Source: Hippophae tibetana
Taxonomy: Eukaryota; Streptophyta; Magnoliopsida; Rosales; Elaeagnaceae
Direction: 5' to 3'
Assembly (NCBI GenBank): GCA_037013495.1
Contig: CM072811.1
Location: forward strand, 471,264-535,263
DNA length: 64,000 nucleotides
Both the position numbers and the translations under genes were made by a program. This document shows positions 10,188 to 19,365 of this stretch, piece by piece. Below the pieces are notes generated by a model. That model did not search any database. It was given only the letters and a program-made list of their open reading frames with translations, and was not told the origin of the DNA. The first letter of the stretch is position 1. Each line of letters opens with the position of its first letter.

Positions 10188-12111
10188 TGATGAGTGCTCC
10201 AAAAGCACTAAAATAACCATGATTTTATGCACATTAATTAATTAAAAATATATATATTTATATGTTTTATCATATATTTATATAAATTTGTCTTTTTCGG
10301 AATCACGGGTATTTTTATTGTTTTTCAGGTATTTTGGCTTAAAAATGCAACTTAAAGACTTAAAGAAGAATACTAGAAGCAATACATCACAAATATATTA
10401 ATAAATAAATGCGGAAAGGTCGACAAATATGGAAAAATTGGACAAAATGGGTCAAAAAGGTCAAAAATGTCAAAAAGGAGAAAAACGCACCGCCGTGCCG
10501 CCCAGCCGCCGCGCCCCAGCACCCAGCTCCGCCCAAACTGCGCGCGGTACTGTTCATGCGCGCAGCACTGCGCGCGGGTACTGTTCATGCGCGCAGCACT
10601 GCGCGCGCGGGTTACTGTTCATGCGCGCAGCACTGCGCGCGGGTTACTGTTCACGCGCGCGCCGACACTCATTTTTCACGTGCAGTAGCCCCTGTGACGT
10701 CATGCTGACGTCATTGATGACATCAGCAATTCCAATACGCGTTTTTACATTTTTTAATATTTTTTTAACATTTTTTTACTCATTTTTTCTCTCCATCCTC
10801 ACCTATAAATACCCCCCTTCCATTCACTTCAAAACACACCTAAAATCACCTCCAAATACATTCTTTTCTCTCTTTTCTTAGATTTTTAGGATTCTTTAGT
10901 TTTTCTTATGTTTTCTTAGTTTTTAGCTTTTCTTAGTTAATTTCTCTTAGATTTAGAGTTCTTCCCTTTTTGGAAGAACTAGTTATGTTTTTGTAATATT
11001 TTAGCTCTTTGATTCAATAAATGGGAGTGCAAATTCCACTTGGAGTTTTTCCAGCAACGGGAATAGCGTCGAAGTTCTGTAAGGATTTTATTTTCTTTAC
11101 AGTTATTTTTATGCTTTATTCTTACATGTTATATTTAATTTGTCTGTGGTTAAATTTAACTGTGCTGGCTATTTAGTAAACATGATGTAATAATAACGTT
11201 GTTATGCTTGCGAAATATTAAATAGGTAAAAATCTCTAAAATGAATTGATTTTGTTTTTATTCATGATTTTATATTAAGAATGTTAGAGAGAAATATATT
11301 ATTTTTCATTACAAACTTAAACCTGAAAATTAGATTTTAAGGTTTAGTTATCCGGTCTGATTTAGAGTAGTGCTCTTTTATTTGATGGTACAATCGCCCG
11401 GTAGTTAGAGTGAAGCTCTATTTCAAAAAATTTTATAAGAATTATTATCTGAAAATGTATTGACAACATGTTTTCGGTAGTGGTTTTAAAACTTGAAAGT
11501 TAGTACTCGGATAACTAAATTCTTGGGTTTAATTTGGACACCTTGAATAAAGTTTAAACTGTCTAACCCCACCAAAGGTGGCATTTAAATGGTTCATTTT
11601 CAATCTCTTAGAAAAAGGAATTAATTTAATTAGGCAAATTAGTTATCAACCCCACCCATAGGTGTTAATTGATTTGTTTAGTTAACAAAGAATATCTAAC
11701 CCCACCAAAGGTGGTATTCATACAAAAAAGGGAGAATCAATAAATATCAATTCATATCTTTAATAACCTAGATAATATGAGCAAGCATAATTAACTTAGT
11801 TATTATATCCATAAATACTCCGCCATTATAAATGATAAAATTTGCATGAATGTTTATTGAATCTATGTTTAATTTTATGTAATTAGATTAAAAACACAAA
11901 ACCCCAAAATATCGTGACAGGATGTTTAGGATTTAATTTCGATTTTAAAAGTTTGAATAATAAATTAAAAACCACACACATTCCTTCCTTAGATCGACCT
12001 TGGGAGTATACTTATCATTTTCTACGAAATGATTCGTGCACTTGCGAGAGTTTTATAAATATTAAAACCAAAGTATTGGCAAGAATCGGCGATGCCGGTT
12101 TTCGCTTATCA
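10188..12111 (+). mobile_element. LTR2 (functional 5' LTR of the element, 1,924 bp)
   Basis: The LTR directly joined to the internal region. It keeps the 57-bp segment missing from LTR1. Private changes include GCTCCAAAAG near 10196, ATACTAGAAG near 10370, GCAGTAGCCC near 10683 and a terminal CTTATCA. Its GC-rich minisatellite (10486-10666) has one more unit than LTR1. AATAAA lies at 11016-11021. It is preceded by a second copy of GTTAC (10183-10187), which belongs to the duplicated satellite flank and does not mark a separate insertion. Confidence 0.95.
10450..10811 (+). promoter_or_regulatory. LTR2 U3 promoter elements
   Basis: Same cluster as in LTR1: GGTCAA at 10450-10455 and 10459-10464, TGTCAA at 10468-10473, CACGTG at 10677-10682, TGACGTCA at 10695-10702 and 10706-10713, TGATGACATCA at 10715-10725, TATAAATA at 10804-10811. 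This copy would drive the full internal transcript. Confidence 0.75.
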
Positions 12112-12233
12112 AGTTTTTGGCGCCGTTGCCGGGGAAGGAATAACGGTTTTTAAATTATTTATCAAAATTTTAAAAACATTTTTGTGCTGTAAATAATTGT
12201 GATTTTTTTTTTGTTTTAATAAAAAAAATAATA
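12112..12233 (+). other. tRNA-Asp primer-binding site and leader of the intact element
   Basis: The 18-base tRNA-Asp complement lies at 12118-12135, six bases after LTR2 as expected for a Ty3/gypsy primer site. It is followed by an AT-rich leader identical to 9980-10078 and continuing through a ten-T run (12203-12212) into unique sequence. Confidence 0.93.
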
Positions 12234-12680
12234 ATCAAATTTCAAATTTCATAAAAAAAAAAATAAATAAATAAATAAAAATAAATAAATAAAAAAATAA
12301 TTTTTTTTTTAATTGTAAAATAATTTAGAAATTTGAAATTTGAAGTAAAAATTTTTACCGTTCATGAATAGTAAAAAAAAAAAAAAAAAATTTTAAACTT
12401 AAAAACATAAAAAAAATTTAAGATAAAAAAATAGTATAGTGTAAATAGTCAAATAAAATTACCGTTCATGAATAGTAAAACAAAAAAACAAAAAAAATTT
12501 AAGTTAATAAGAAATAATATAGCGTGAATAGTAAAATAAAATTACCGTTCATGAATAGTAAAAAAAAAAAATTTAATTTTCAAAAATTTTAAGTTGAAAT
12601 AAATAAATAAAATTTATAGTGTAGATAGCAAAATAAAATTACAATTCATGAATAGTAAAAAAAAAAAAAAAAAAAAACTT
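12234..12680 (+). repeat. AT-rich leader with 16-bp inverted repeat and GTTCATGAATAGTAAA units
   Basis: TCAAATTTCAAATTTC (12235-12250) and GAAATTTGAAATTTGA (12328-12343) form a perfect 16-bp dyad enclosing A- and T-runs. Four diverged units follow, each with a version of ACCGTTCATGAATAGTAAAA, starting at 12357, 12461, 12544 and 12641 (the last reads ACAATTCATG). They are separated by AAATAGT/AAATAAAATT spacers, with spacings of 104, 83 and 97 bp. No coding potential is seen; gag would be expected downstream of here in an autonomous element. Confidence 0.8.
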
Positions 12681-13194
12681 AATTTTTAATTTTCATTTAA
12701 TTTTAAGTTTTTATTTAAAATCTTAACTTTATTTTATTTTATTTTATTTTATTTCAATTTCAATTTTAATTTTATTTATTTTTATTTTTATTATATATTT
12801 TTATTTTATTATTATTTTTTTTTCTTTAACTATTTTTTTTTTCTCTTAATTTTTATTTAACTTAATTAACTTAGATTTTTCATTAACTTAATTAACTTAG
12901 ATTTTTAGTTTACTTAACTTAATTAACTTAACTTTTTAATTAACTTAGATTTTTTTTTACTTAACTAACTTAGATTTTTAACTTAGCTTTTTAATTAACT
13001 TAACTTAATTAACTTAAACTTTTTAATTAACTTTGATTAACTTACCTTTTTAATTAATTTAGATTTTTTTAACTTAACCAACTTAGCTTTTTAATTAACT
13101 TAACTTAATTAACTTAGATTTTCTTTTACTTAATTAACTTAAATTTTTACTTAATATAACTTAATTAACTTAACTTTAATAACATGAAAAGTAA
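12681..13194 (+). repeat. Low-complexity T-rich tract and AATTAACTTAGATTTTT repeats
   Basis: A run of ATTTTATTTT-type simple sequence (about 12690-12835) is followed by about a dozen irregular copies of a roughly 20-bp unit, AACTTAATTAACTTAGATTT, to about 13180. No open frame is possible. This sits where gag-pol would be in an autonomous Athila-type element. Confidence 0.8.
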
Positions 13195-13206
13195 AGATCT
13201 AAGGGA

Positions 13207-13326
13207 GTTCTGTCTAGGAGACTAGTTCCTGGATGCCTTTGTGCCACTAGTCTTTCCTGGGAACGTTGTTCTGTCTAGGAGGATAGTTTTTAAGGAGCCT
13301 TTGCCCCACCATTCTTTCCTGGGAAC
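13207..13326 (+). repeat. Direct repeat dimer of ~58-bp unit
   Basis: Two diverged copies, 13207-13264 and 13268-13326. Each starts GTTCTGTCTAGGAG, contains GCCTTTG and ends TTTCCTGGGAAC. The first also contains ACTAGT near both ends, giving a possible stem. Base composition is clearly more GC-rich than its surroundings. I do not recognise it; it may be a remnant of an internal coding or structured region of the parent element. Confidence 0.7.
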
Positions 13327-13339
13327 ACTCTTGGTTAAT

Positions 13340-14390
13340 ACTGATTATGTTATTTTAACTTTAAAAAAAAAACAAAAAAAAAATAGTGAAACTATCTCCA
13401 AAATTTTAATGTTTTAATTACAATCTCAAGAGTTAGTTTCTTTGTTTGATCTAGGTACAATTGTGTTTTGATGCCTTAATTATTTGATTTGCACCTAGAT
13501 GTGGGTTATCTAAAACCCTCAAGCATTCCCTTAGTTTTTGGTACAGAAAAATTTCAAAATCAATAGGGCATGTTTGAAACAATATAGGTAGACAACCTTG
13601 TCTTACTTGTAGGTTTGATTGACTCAATGATGAGGGGACATTGAGTTTACTTAAAAGGCAATCCCCAAGTTACATCTTGCTAAGACGTTAAACTAAGCGC
13701 TGGATGGGAGGCAACCCATCATTTTAGGTAATTTTCTGTTATTTATTTTATTTACTTAATTTTATTGTTTATTTTAGTTTAATAATTTTTAAATTGTTAA
13801 AACTAAAAATGTTTGTTGAGATGTTAGAAGTTCACAGCGATCTGTCTGTATACACTTTAATGATGAATATAATGAATGCACCTGCATTTCTCCATTACTA
13901 CTTACACATTCTCAAGAAATAGGTAATCTTTCTTCTCTTTTCTCTTTATCTTTAATTTACAGTTGTTACATTGAGGACAATGTAAGTTCTAGGTTGGGGG
14001 TGGTGAAAAATTACCATGCTTAATTAGAAAGAAAAAAAAAGATTTAACAATTTAAAAATTAAAAAAAATAATTAAAAAAAAAAAAAAATATTTATCATTT
14101 CTTTAAATCAAATTTAAGTAAATAGTTAAGTCTTTTGTACTGTTAGATTAATTTTTGAAAACATATCATGAAATATTTTGTAATTATTTTTGATAATTAG
14201 TTAGTTTTTGTCATAACTAGTATTTCTTGATAGAATGTGGAAATTATATTAAACCCAAAATCGGCGTTTATGAATTTTTTTTAGTGGAGACTACCCTTGT
14301 GAGATATAATTTGAGCCTAATTTCTTTTATTCAGAGTGAAATATATATATTTTTTCTACTCCAAACACATTTCTTATTTATTCAAAAAGT
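13340..14390 (+). other. Non-coding 3' region with Athila/Tat signature motifs
   Basis: No open frame of note. GACGTTAAACTAAGCGC at 13684-13700 followed by a GATGGG-AGGCAA-CCCATC hairpin (13703-13720) resembles the GGGAGGCAACCCA motif common downstream of pol in plant Athila-type elements. TTACATTG-AGGA-CAATGTAA (13966-13985) is a perfect 8-bp hairpin, preceded by a pyrimidine-rich stretch ending in CAG and followed by GTTGGGGGTGGTG (13993-14005), a polypurine-like motif. These are remembered family signatures, not database matches. From about 14030 to 14390 the sequence is AT-rich with nothing further that I recognise. Confidence 0.65.
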
Positions 14391-15338
14391 TTAGATGATC
14401 TCTATAGGTATTAGCATTGAATGTATGAATTTTTTCTCATCTTAATAGAGTATCATATATTTTTGATTATTATTTTTGCTTAGATTAAATGATTTGAGTA
14501 GAAATTGATAGTATATGCTTATATCTAATTCATGCATGACTGCTACAAAAACAAAAAGACATATGTGGGGTTACCTAAACCAAGATCAAACAGAAAAGCC
14601 ACAAAATTAACCACTCACCAAAATCCAAAAAAAATGTACAATCTGTACATGGGTTGACTCTCTAAAAAAATACATATATTGAAAAATATCTACAGAAAAA
14701 AATAGAGAGATAAAAAATATGGTATCATTTACATACTATGACCCACATTGCCTACAAAGTTGTGAGTAAAGGCTAAATTACAAAAGAAAGATATAGGAAG
14801 TAATTCCCTAAAAAGTCATTGCAATTTCTTCATTTGTTAAAAGCATATATCTTGAAATTCTTTCTTAATGAGTTTGATTTATGCATGAAAATAATTTTTG
14901 TATATGATATCTTTATAATTTATACATTCGATTCCTTTCATGAGATCAATGTTAAAATAACACTTTGATCCTTTATTCTTTATACATATGCGAACTTATT
15001 AGTTCATTTCTATACATCAACTCTTTCGCATATAAATTAGTATGAGTGTTTGAACCCATAGGATTCAGTGTTTTGAGAGTATTGACTTGTGAGGAATAGA
15101 GTCGAAGCGAATTCTGATTCATGACACTGAAATTGGGTAAAATTAAATTGACACATTTTTGAAATGAAATATGAAAATGATTTTCGACTAATTATTATAA
15201 TAAATCATGATTGTTTAAAGAGATTGAAATAACTTATGCTTGAGATTTTAATTATGATCTTAAAAGAGATTAAAAAGTATGAGACATTTTTGTGATATTC
15301 TGTTTCATTTTATCCTTAAATTAATTTTTGATTTTGTT
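14391..15338 (+). repeat. Segment homologous to one complete satellite monomer
   Basis: Collinear with the surrounding satellite over about 950 bp, same strand, order preserved. Matching anchors, element versus satellite: GATGATCTCTATAGG / GATTATCTCTCTAGG; TAATAGAGTATCA / TAATAGAGTGTTA; TTTGAGTAGAAATT / TTAAGTAGAAATTT; GACATATGTGGGGTTACC / GACATATATGGGGTTACC; ATGTACAATCTGTACATGGG / ATGTACAATTTACACATGGG; ATACTATGACCCA in both; AAAAGTCATTGCAATTTCTTCAT / AGAAGTCATTTGCATTTTATTCAT in outline; ATTCCTTTCATGAGAT / ATTCCTCTCGTGAGAT; AACCCATAGGATT / AACCAATAGGATT; AAGCGAATTC in both; TGATTTTCGACTAATTATTA / TGATTTTCAAATAATTATTA; TTAATTATGATCTTAAAAGA / TTAATTATAATCTTAAACGA. It is clearly more diverged than array monomers are from one another, and single-copy inside the element. 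It keeps the stretch that type B monomers lack. Confidence 0.93.
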
Positions 15339-15593
15339 GTAATTTTAGTTTTTGATTTGATTGTTTTTATTGTTTCTTTTGATTTTTACATTTAGTTCAA
15401 TGTTTGTGGGTATCATTACTGAAAACCCTCACGAGACTCAAACTCGTCCACTAGGGCAACCTAGGGGTTTAACGGCTTGTTGCATAGGCTAAATGCAACC
15501 GTTTCAATCCACGAAAGTGATTTAGGATAGTTTAATTTTTAGTTTTTATCGCTTCTCTTGCTAAGGGACTAGCAAGAAGCTGGTTGGGGGTTG
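15339..15593 (+). other. 3' end of internal region with hairpins and polypurine tract
   Basis: Short unique non-coding stretch with several dyads: ACGAG/CTCGT near 15433-15449, GTTGCAT (15479-15485) with ATGCAAC (15493-15499), and GCTTCTCTTGCT (15551-15562) with AGCAAGAAGC (15571-15580), a 10-bp stem with a two-base bulge. GGTTGGGGGTTG at 15582-15593 directly abuts LTR3 and is the plus-strand primer (polypurine tract). The hairpin immediately before the tract is a notable arrangement; its role is unknown. Confidence 0.85.
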
Positions 15594-17498
15594 TGATGAG
15601 TGCTCAAAAAGCACTAAAATAACCATGATTTTATGCACATTAATTAATTAAAAATATATATATTTATATGTTTTATCATATATTTATATAAATTTGTCTT
15701 TTTCGGAATCACGGGTATTTTTATTGTTTTTCAGGTATTTTGGCTTAAAAATGCAACTTAAAGACTTAAAGAAGAATACTGGAAGCAATACATCACAAAT
15801 ATATTAATAAATAAATGCGGAAAGGTCGACAAATATGGAAAAATTGGACAAAATGGGTCAAAAAGGTCAAAAATGTCAAAAAGGAGAAAAACGCGCCGCC
15901 GCGCCCCAGCACCCAGCTCCGCCCAAACTGCGCGCGGTACTGTTCATGCGCGCAGCACTGCGCGCGCGGGTTACTGTTCATGCGCGCAGCACTGCGCATG
16001 CGCGCAGCACTGCGCGCGGGTTACTGTTCACGCGCGCGCCGACACTCATTTTTCACGTGCAGCAGCCCCTGTGACGTCATGCTGACGTCATTGATGACAT
16101 CAGCAATTCCAATACGCGTTTTTACATTTTTTAATATTTTTTTAACATTCTTTTACTCATTTTTTCTCTCCATCCTCACCTATAAATACCCCCCTTCCAT
16201 TCACTTCAAAACACACCTAAAATCACCTCCAAATACATTCTTTTCTCTCTTTTCTTAGATTTTTAGGATTCTTTAGTTTTTCTTAGTTTTTCTTATGTTT
16301 TCTTAGTTTTTAGCTTTTCTTAGTTAATTTCTCTTAGATTTAGAGTTCTTCCCTTTTTGGAAGAACTAGTTATGTTTTTGTAATATTTTAGCTCTTTGAT
16401 TCAATAAATGGGAGTGCAAATTCCACTTGGAGTTTTTCCAGCAACGGGAATAGCGTCGAAGTTCTGTAAGGATTTTATTTTCTTTACAGTTATTTTTATG
16501 CTTTATTCTTACATGTTATATTTAATTTGTCTGTGGTTAAATTTAACTGTGCTGGCTATTTAGTAAACATGATGTAATAATAACGTTGTTATGCTTGCGA
16601 AATATTAAATAGGTAAAAATCTCTAAAATGAATTGATTTTGTTTTTATTCATGATTTTATATTAAGAATGTTAGAGAGAAATATATTATTTTTCATTACA
16701 AACTTAAACCTGAAAATTAGATTTTAAGGTTTAGTTATCCGGTCTGATTTAGAGTAGTGCTCTTTTATTTGATGGTACAATCGCCCGGTAGTTAGAGTGA
16801 AGCTCTATTTCAAAAATTTTTATATGAATTATTATCTGAAAATGTATTGACAACATGTTTTCGGTAGTGGTTTTAAAACTTGAAAGTTAGTACTCGGATA
16901 ACTAAATTCTTGGGTTTAATTTGGACACCTTGAATAAAGTTTAAACTGTCTAACCCCACCAAAGGTGGCATTTAAATGGTTCATTTTCAATCTCTTAGAA
17001 AAAGGAATTAATTTAATTAGGCAAATTAGTTATCAACCCCACCCATAGGTGTTAATTGATTTGTTTAGTTAACAAAGAATATCTAACCCCACCAAAGGTG
17101 GTATTCATACAAAAAAGGGAGAATCAATAAATATCAATTCATATCTTTAATAACCTAGATAATATGAGCAAGCATAATTAACTTAGTTATTATATCCATA
17201 AATACTCCGCCATTATAAATGATAAAATTTGCATGAATGTTTATTGAATCTATGTTTAATTTTATGTAATTAGATTAAAAACACAAAACCCCAAAATATC
17301 GTGACAGGATGTTTAGGATTTAATTTCGATTTTAAAAGTTTGAATAATAAATTAAAAACCACACACATTCCTTCCTTAGATCGACCTTGGGAGTATACTT
17401 ATCATTTTCTACGAAATGATTCGTGCACTTGCGAGAGTTTTATAAATATTAAAACCAAAGTATTGGCAAGAATCGGCGATGCCGGTTTTCGCTCATCA
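15594..17498 (+). mobile_element. LTR3 (3' LTR, 1,905 bp)
   Basis: Follows the polypurine tract and ends CTCATCA at the right target-site duplication. Private features are a 16-bp shortening of the CGCCGC stretch near 15900, a rearranged minisatellite (15892-16043) in which one unit is cut to GCACTGCGCATGCGCG, and a 10-bp gain in the TTAGTTTTTC run near 16275. AATAAA lies at 16403-16408. Confidence 0.96.
15856..16188 (+). promoter_or_regulatory. LTR3 U3 promoter elements
   Basis: GGTCAA at 15856-15861 and 15865-15870, TGTCAA at 15874-15879, CACGTG at 16054-16059, TGACGTCA at 16072-16079 and 16083-16090, TGATGACATCA at 16092-16102, TATAAATA at 16181-16188. A transcript from here would read out of the element into the downstream satellite on the + strand. 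Confidence 0.72.
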
Positions 17499-17503
17499 GT
17501 TAC
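17499..17503. repeat. Target-site duplication, right copy (GTTAC)
   Basis: Matches 8142-8146. The following CAAGATTAATTCAAAGAG continues the interrupted monomer in phase. Confidence 0.97.
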
Positions 17504-19365
17504 CAAGATTAATTCAAAGAGAAAACACAAATTAACCAATCACCTTATTATTTAATATATGTACAATTTACACATGAGTCCTTTTCCTTCAAAAATATAT
17601 ATCTCCAAAATAAAAAGTAGAGATATATAAAAAAAGAAGGAAAATTAATAGTACAAACTTTATACTATGACCCCGTATCCTTCTCAGAATTGGCTAAATA
17701 TAAATGAAAATTATAGGAAACACTTACAGAAGAAGTCATTTGCATTTTATTCATCGTTAAAAATTATTTCAAAATTAATTTGATAAATTGAATTGATGTA
17801 TAAAAATAATATTTTATTTCTTTATAAAATCCTTTCATTTGATTCCTCTCGTGAGATTAATATTATGCACTATTTTCATGCTTTTTCGTCATTATACCTA
17901 TGTGAAACTATTAATTCATTTATATACGAAAGATCTAATCTTTTATACCTTGGAATTAATATTTCAACCAATAGGACTCTTGTATTGGATTGTGTGCTTT
18001 GTGAGATTAGGAGTGTAAGTGAATTCAAATTCTTCATACTAAGATTGGATAAATTCAATATTAATAGATTTTTTATTAAAATCGGAAGGTGATTTTCAAA
18101 TAATTATTATAGTAAATTCTAAATATTTTGACTATAAAAATAACTTATTTTATATATTTTAACTATAATCTTAAACGAGATTAAAAAGAATCAGAAATTT
18201 TAGATTTTTTATATCTAAACTTTTTCATTAATATTTTACATTATTTTAAAATTTTATTTTTTGTTTATTTATGTCAACTTTTTGCATTTTAAATTGTTAG
18301 ATTATCTTTCTAGGCCTCTACATTGAATTACACCTAATAGAGTGTTAAATGTTTATTTGTATTACTTGACTTGAATAAGTTAAGTAGAAATTTAAAGGAT
18401 AGGTCTTTCTCTTCATGCATTCATGACTTCTCAAAAAGACACATATGTGGGGTCACCTACACCAATTCAAAGAGAAAACACAAATTAACCAATCACCTTA
18501 TTATTTAATATATGTACAATTTACACATGAGTCCTTTTCCTTCAAAAATATATATCTCGAAAATAAAAAGTAGAGATATATAAAAAAAGAAGGAAAATTA
18601 ATAGTACAAACTTTATACTATGACCCCGTATCCTTCTCAGAATTGGCTAAATATAAATGAAAATTATAGGAAACACTTACAGAAGAAGTCATTTGCATTT
18701 TATTCATCGTTAAAAATTATTTCAAAATTAATTTGATAAATTGAATTGATGTATAAAAATAATATTTTATTTCTTTATAAAATCCATTCATTTGATTCCT
18801 CTCGTGAGATTAATATTATGCACTATTTTCATGCTTTTTCGTCATTATACATATATGAAACTATTAATTCATTTATATACGAAAGATCTAATCTTTTATA
18901 CCTTGGAATTAATATTTTAACCAATAAGACTCTTGTATTGGATTGTGTGCTTTGTGATATTAGAGTGTAAGCGAATTCAAATTCTTCATACTAAGATGGG
19001 ATAAATTCAATATTGATACAATTTTTAATTAAAATAGGAAGGTTATTTTCAAATAATTATCATAGTAAATTCTAATTATTTCGACTATGAAAATAACTTA
19101 TTTTATATATTTTAATTATAATCTTTAACGAGATTGAAAAGAATCGGAAGTTTTAGATTTTTTATATCAAATATTTGTCATTCTTATATTAGATTATTTT
19201 AAAATTTTATTTTGTTGTTTATTTTTGTCAACCTCTTTCATTTTAAATTGTAAGATTATCTCTCTATGCCCCTGCATTGAATTAAACCTAATAGAGTGTT
19301 AAATGTTTATTTGTATTACTTGACTTAAATAAGTTCAGTAGAAATTTAAAGGATAGGACTTTCTC

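Larger units (their letters stand above)
8147..17498 (+). mobile_element. Non-autonomous Athila-like LTR retrotransposon with three LTRs
   Basis: Ty3/gypsy-type LTR element on the + strand, inserted in satellite DNA with a 5-bp duplication GTTAC. Order: LTR1 8147-9979; tRNA-Asp primer site and 99-bp leader; 109-bp satellite fragment; LTR2 10188-12111; primer site; AT-rich non-coding internal region; polypurine tract 15582-15593; LTR3 15594-17498. LTRs begin TGATGAG and end CTCATCA, an inverted repeat, with LTR2 mutated to CTTATCA. The basic element is LTR2 to LTR3, about 7.3 kb. The extra left LTR comes from a 2,041-bp tandem duplication. I see no gag, protease, reverse transcriptase, RNase H or integrase reading frame, so any transposition would need proteins in trans. 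Athila/Tat affiliation rests on the tRNA-Asp primer site, the GGGAGGCAACCCA motif and the TTGAGGACAATG plus G-tract signature recalled from that group, not on coding domains. Confidence 0.95.

Noticed and set aside
12357-12680. CRISPR-like array in the GTTCATGAATAGTAAA repeats
   Set aside because: Spacers are themselves repetitive AT sequence, repeat units vary, and the context is a plant retroelement leader.
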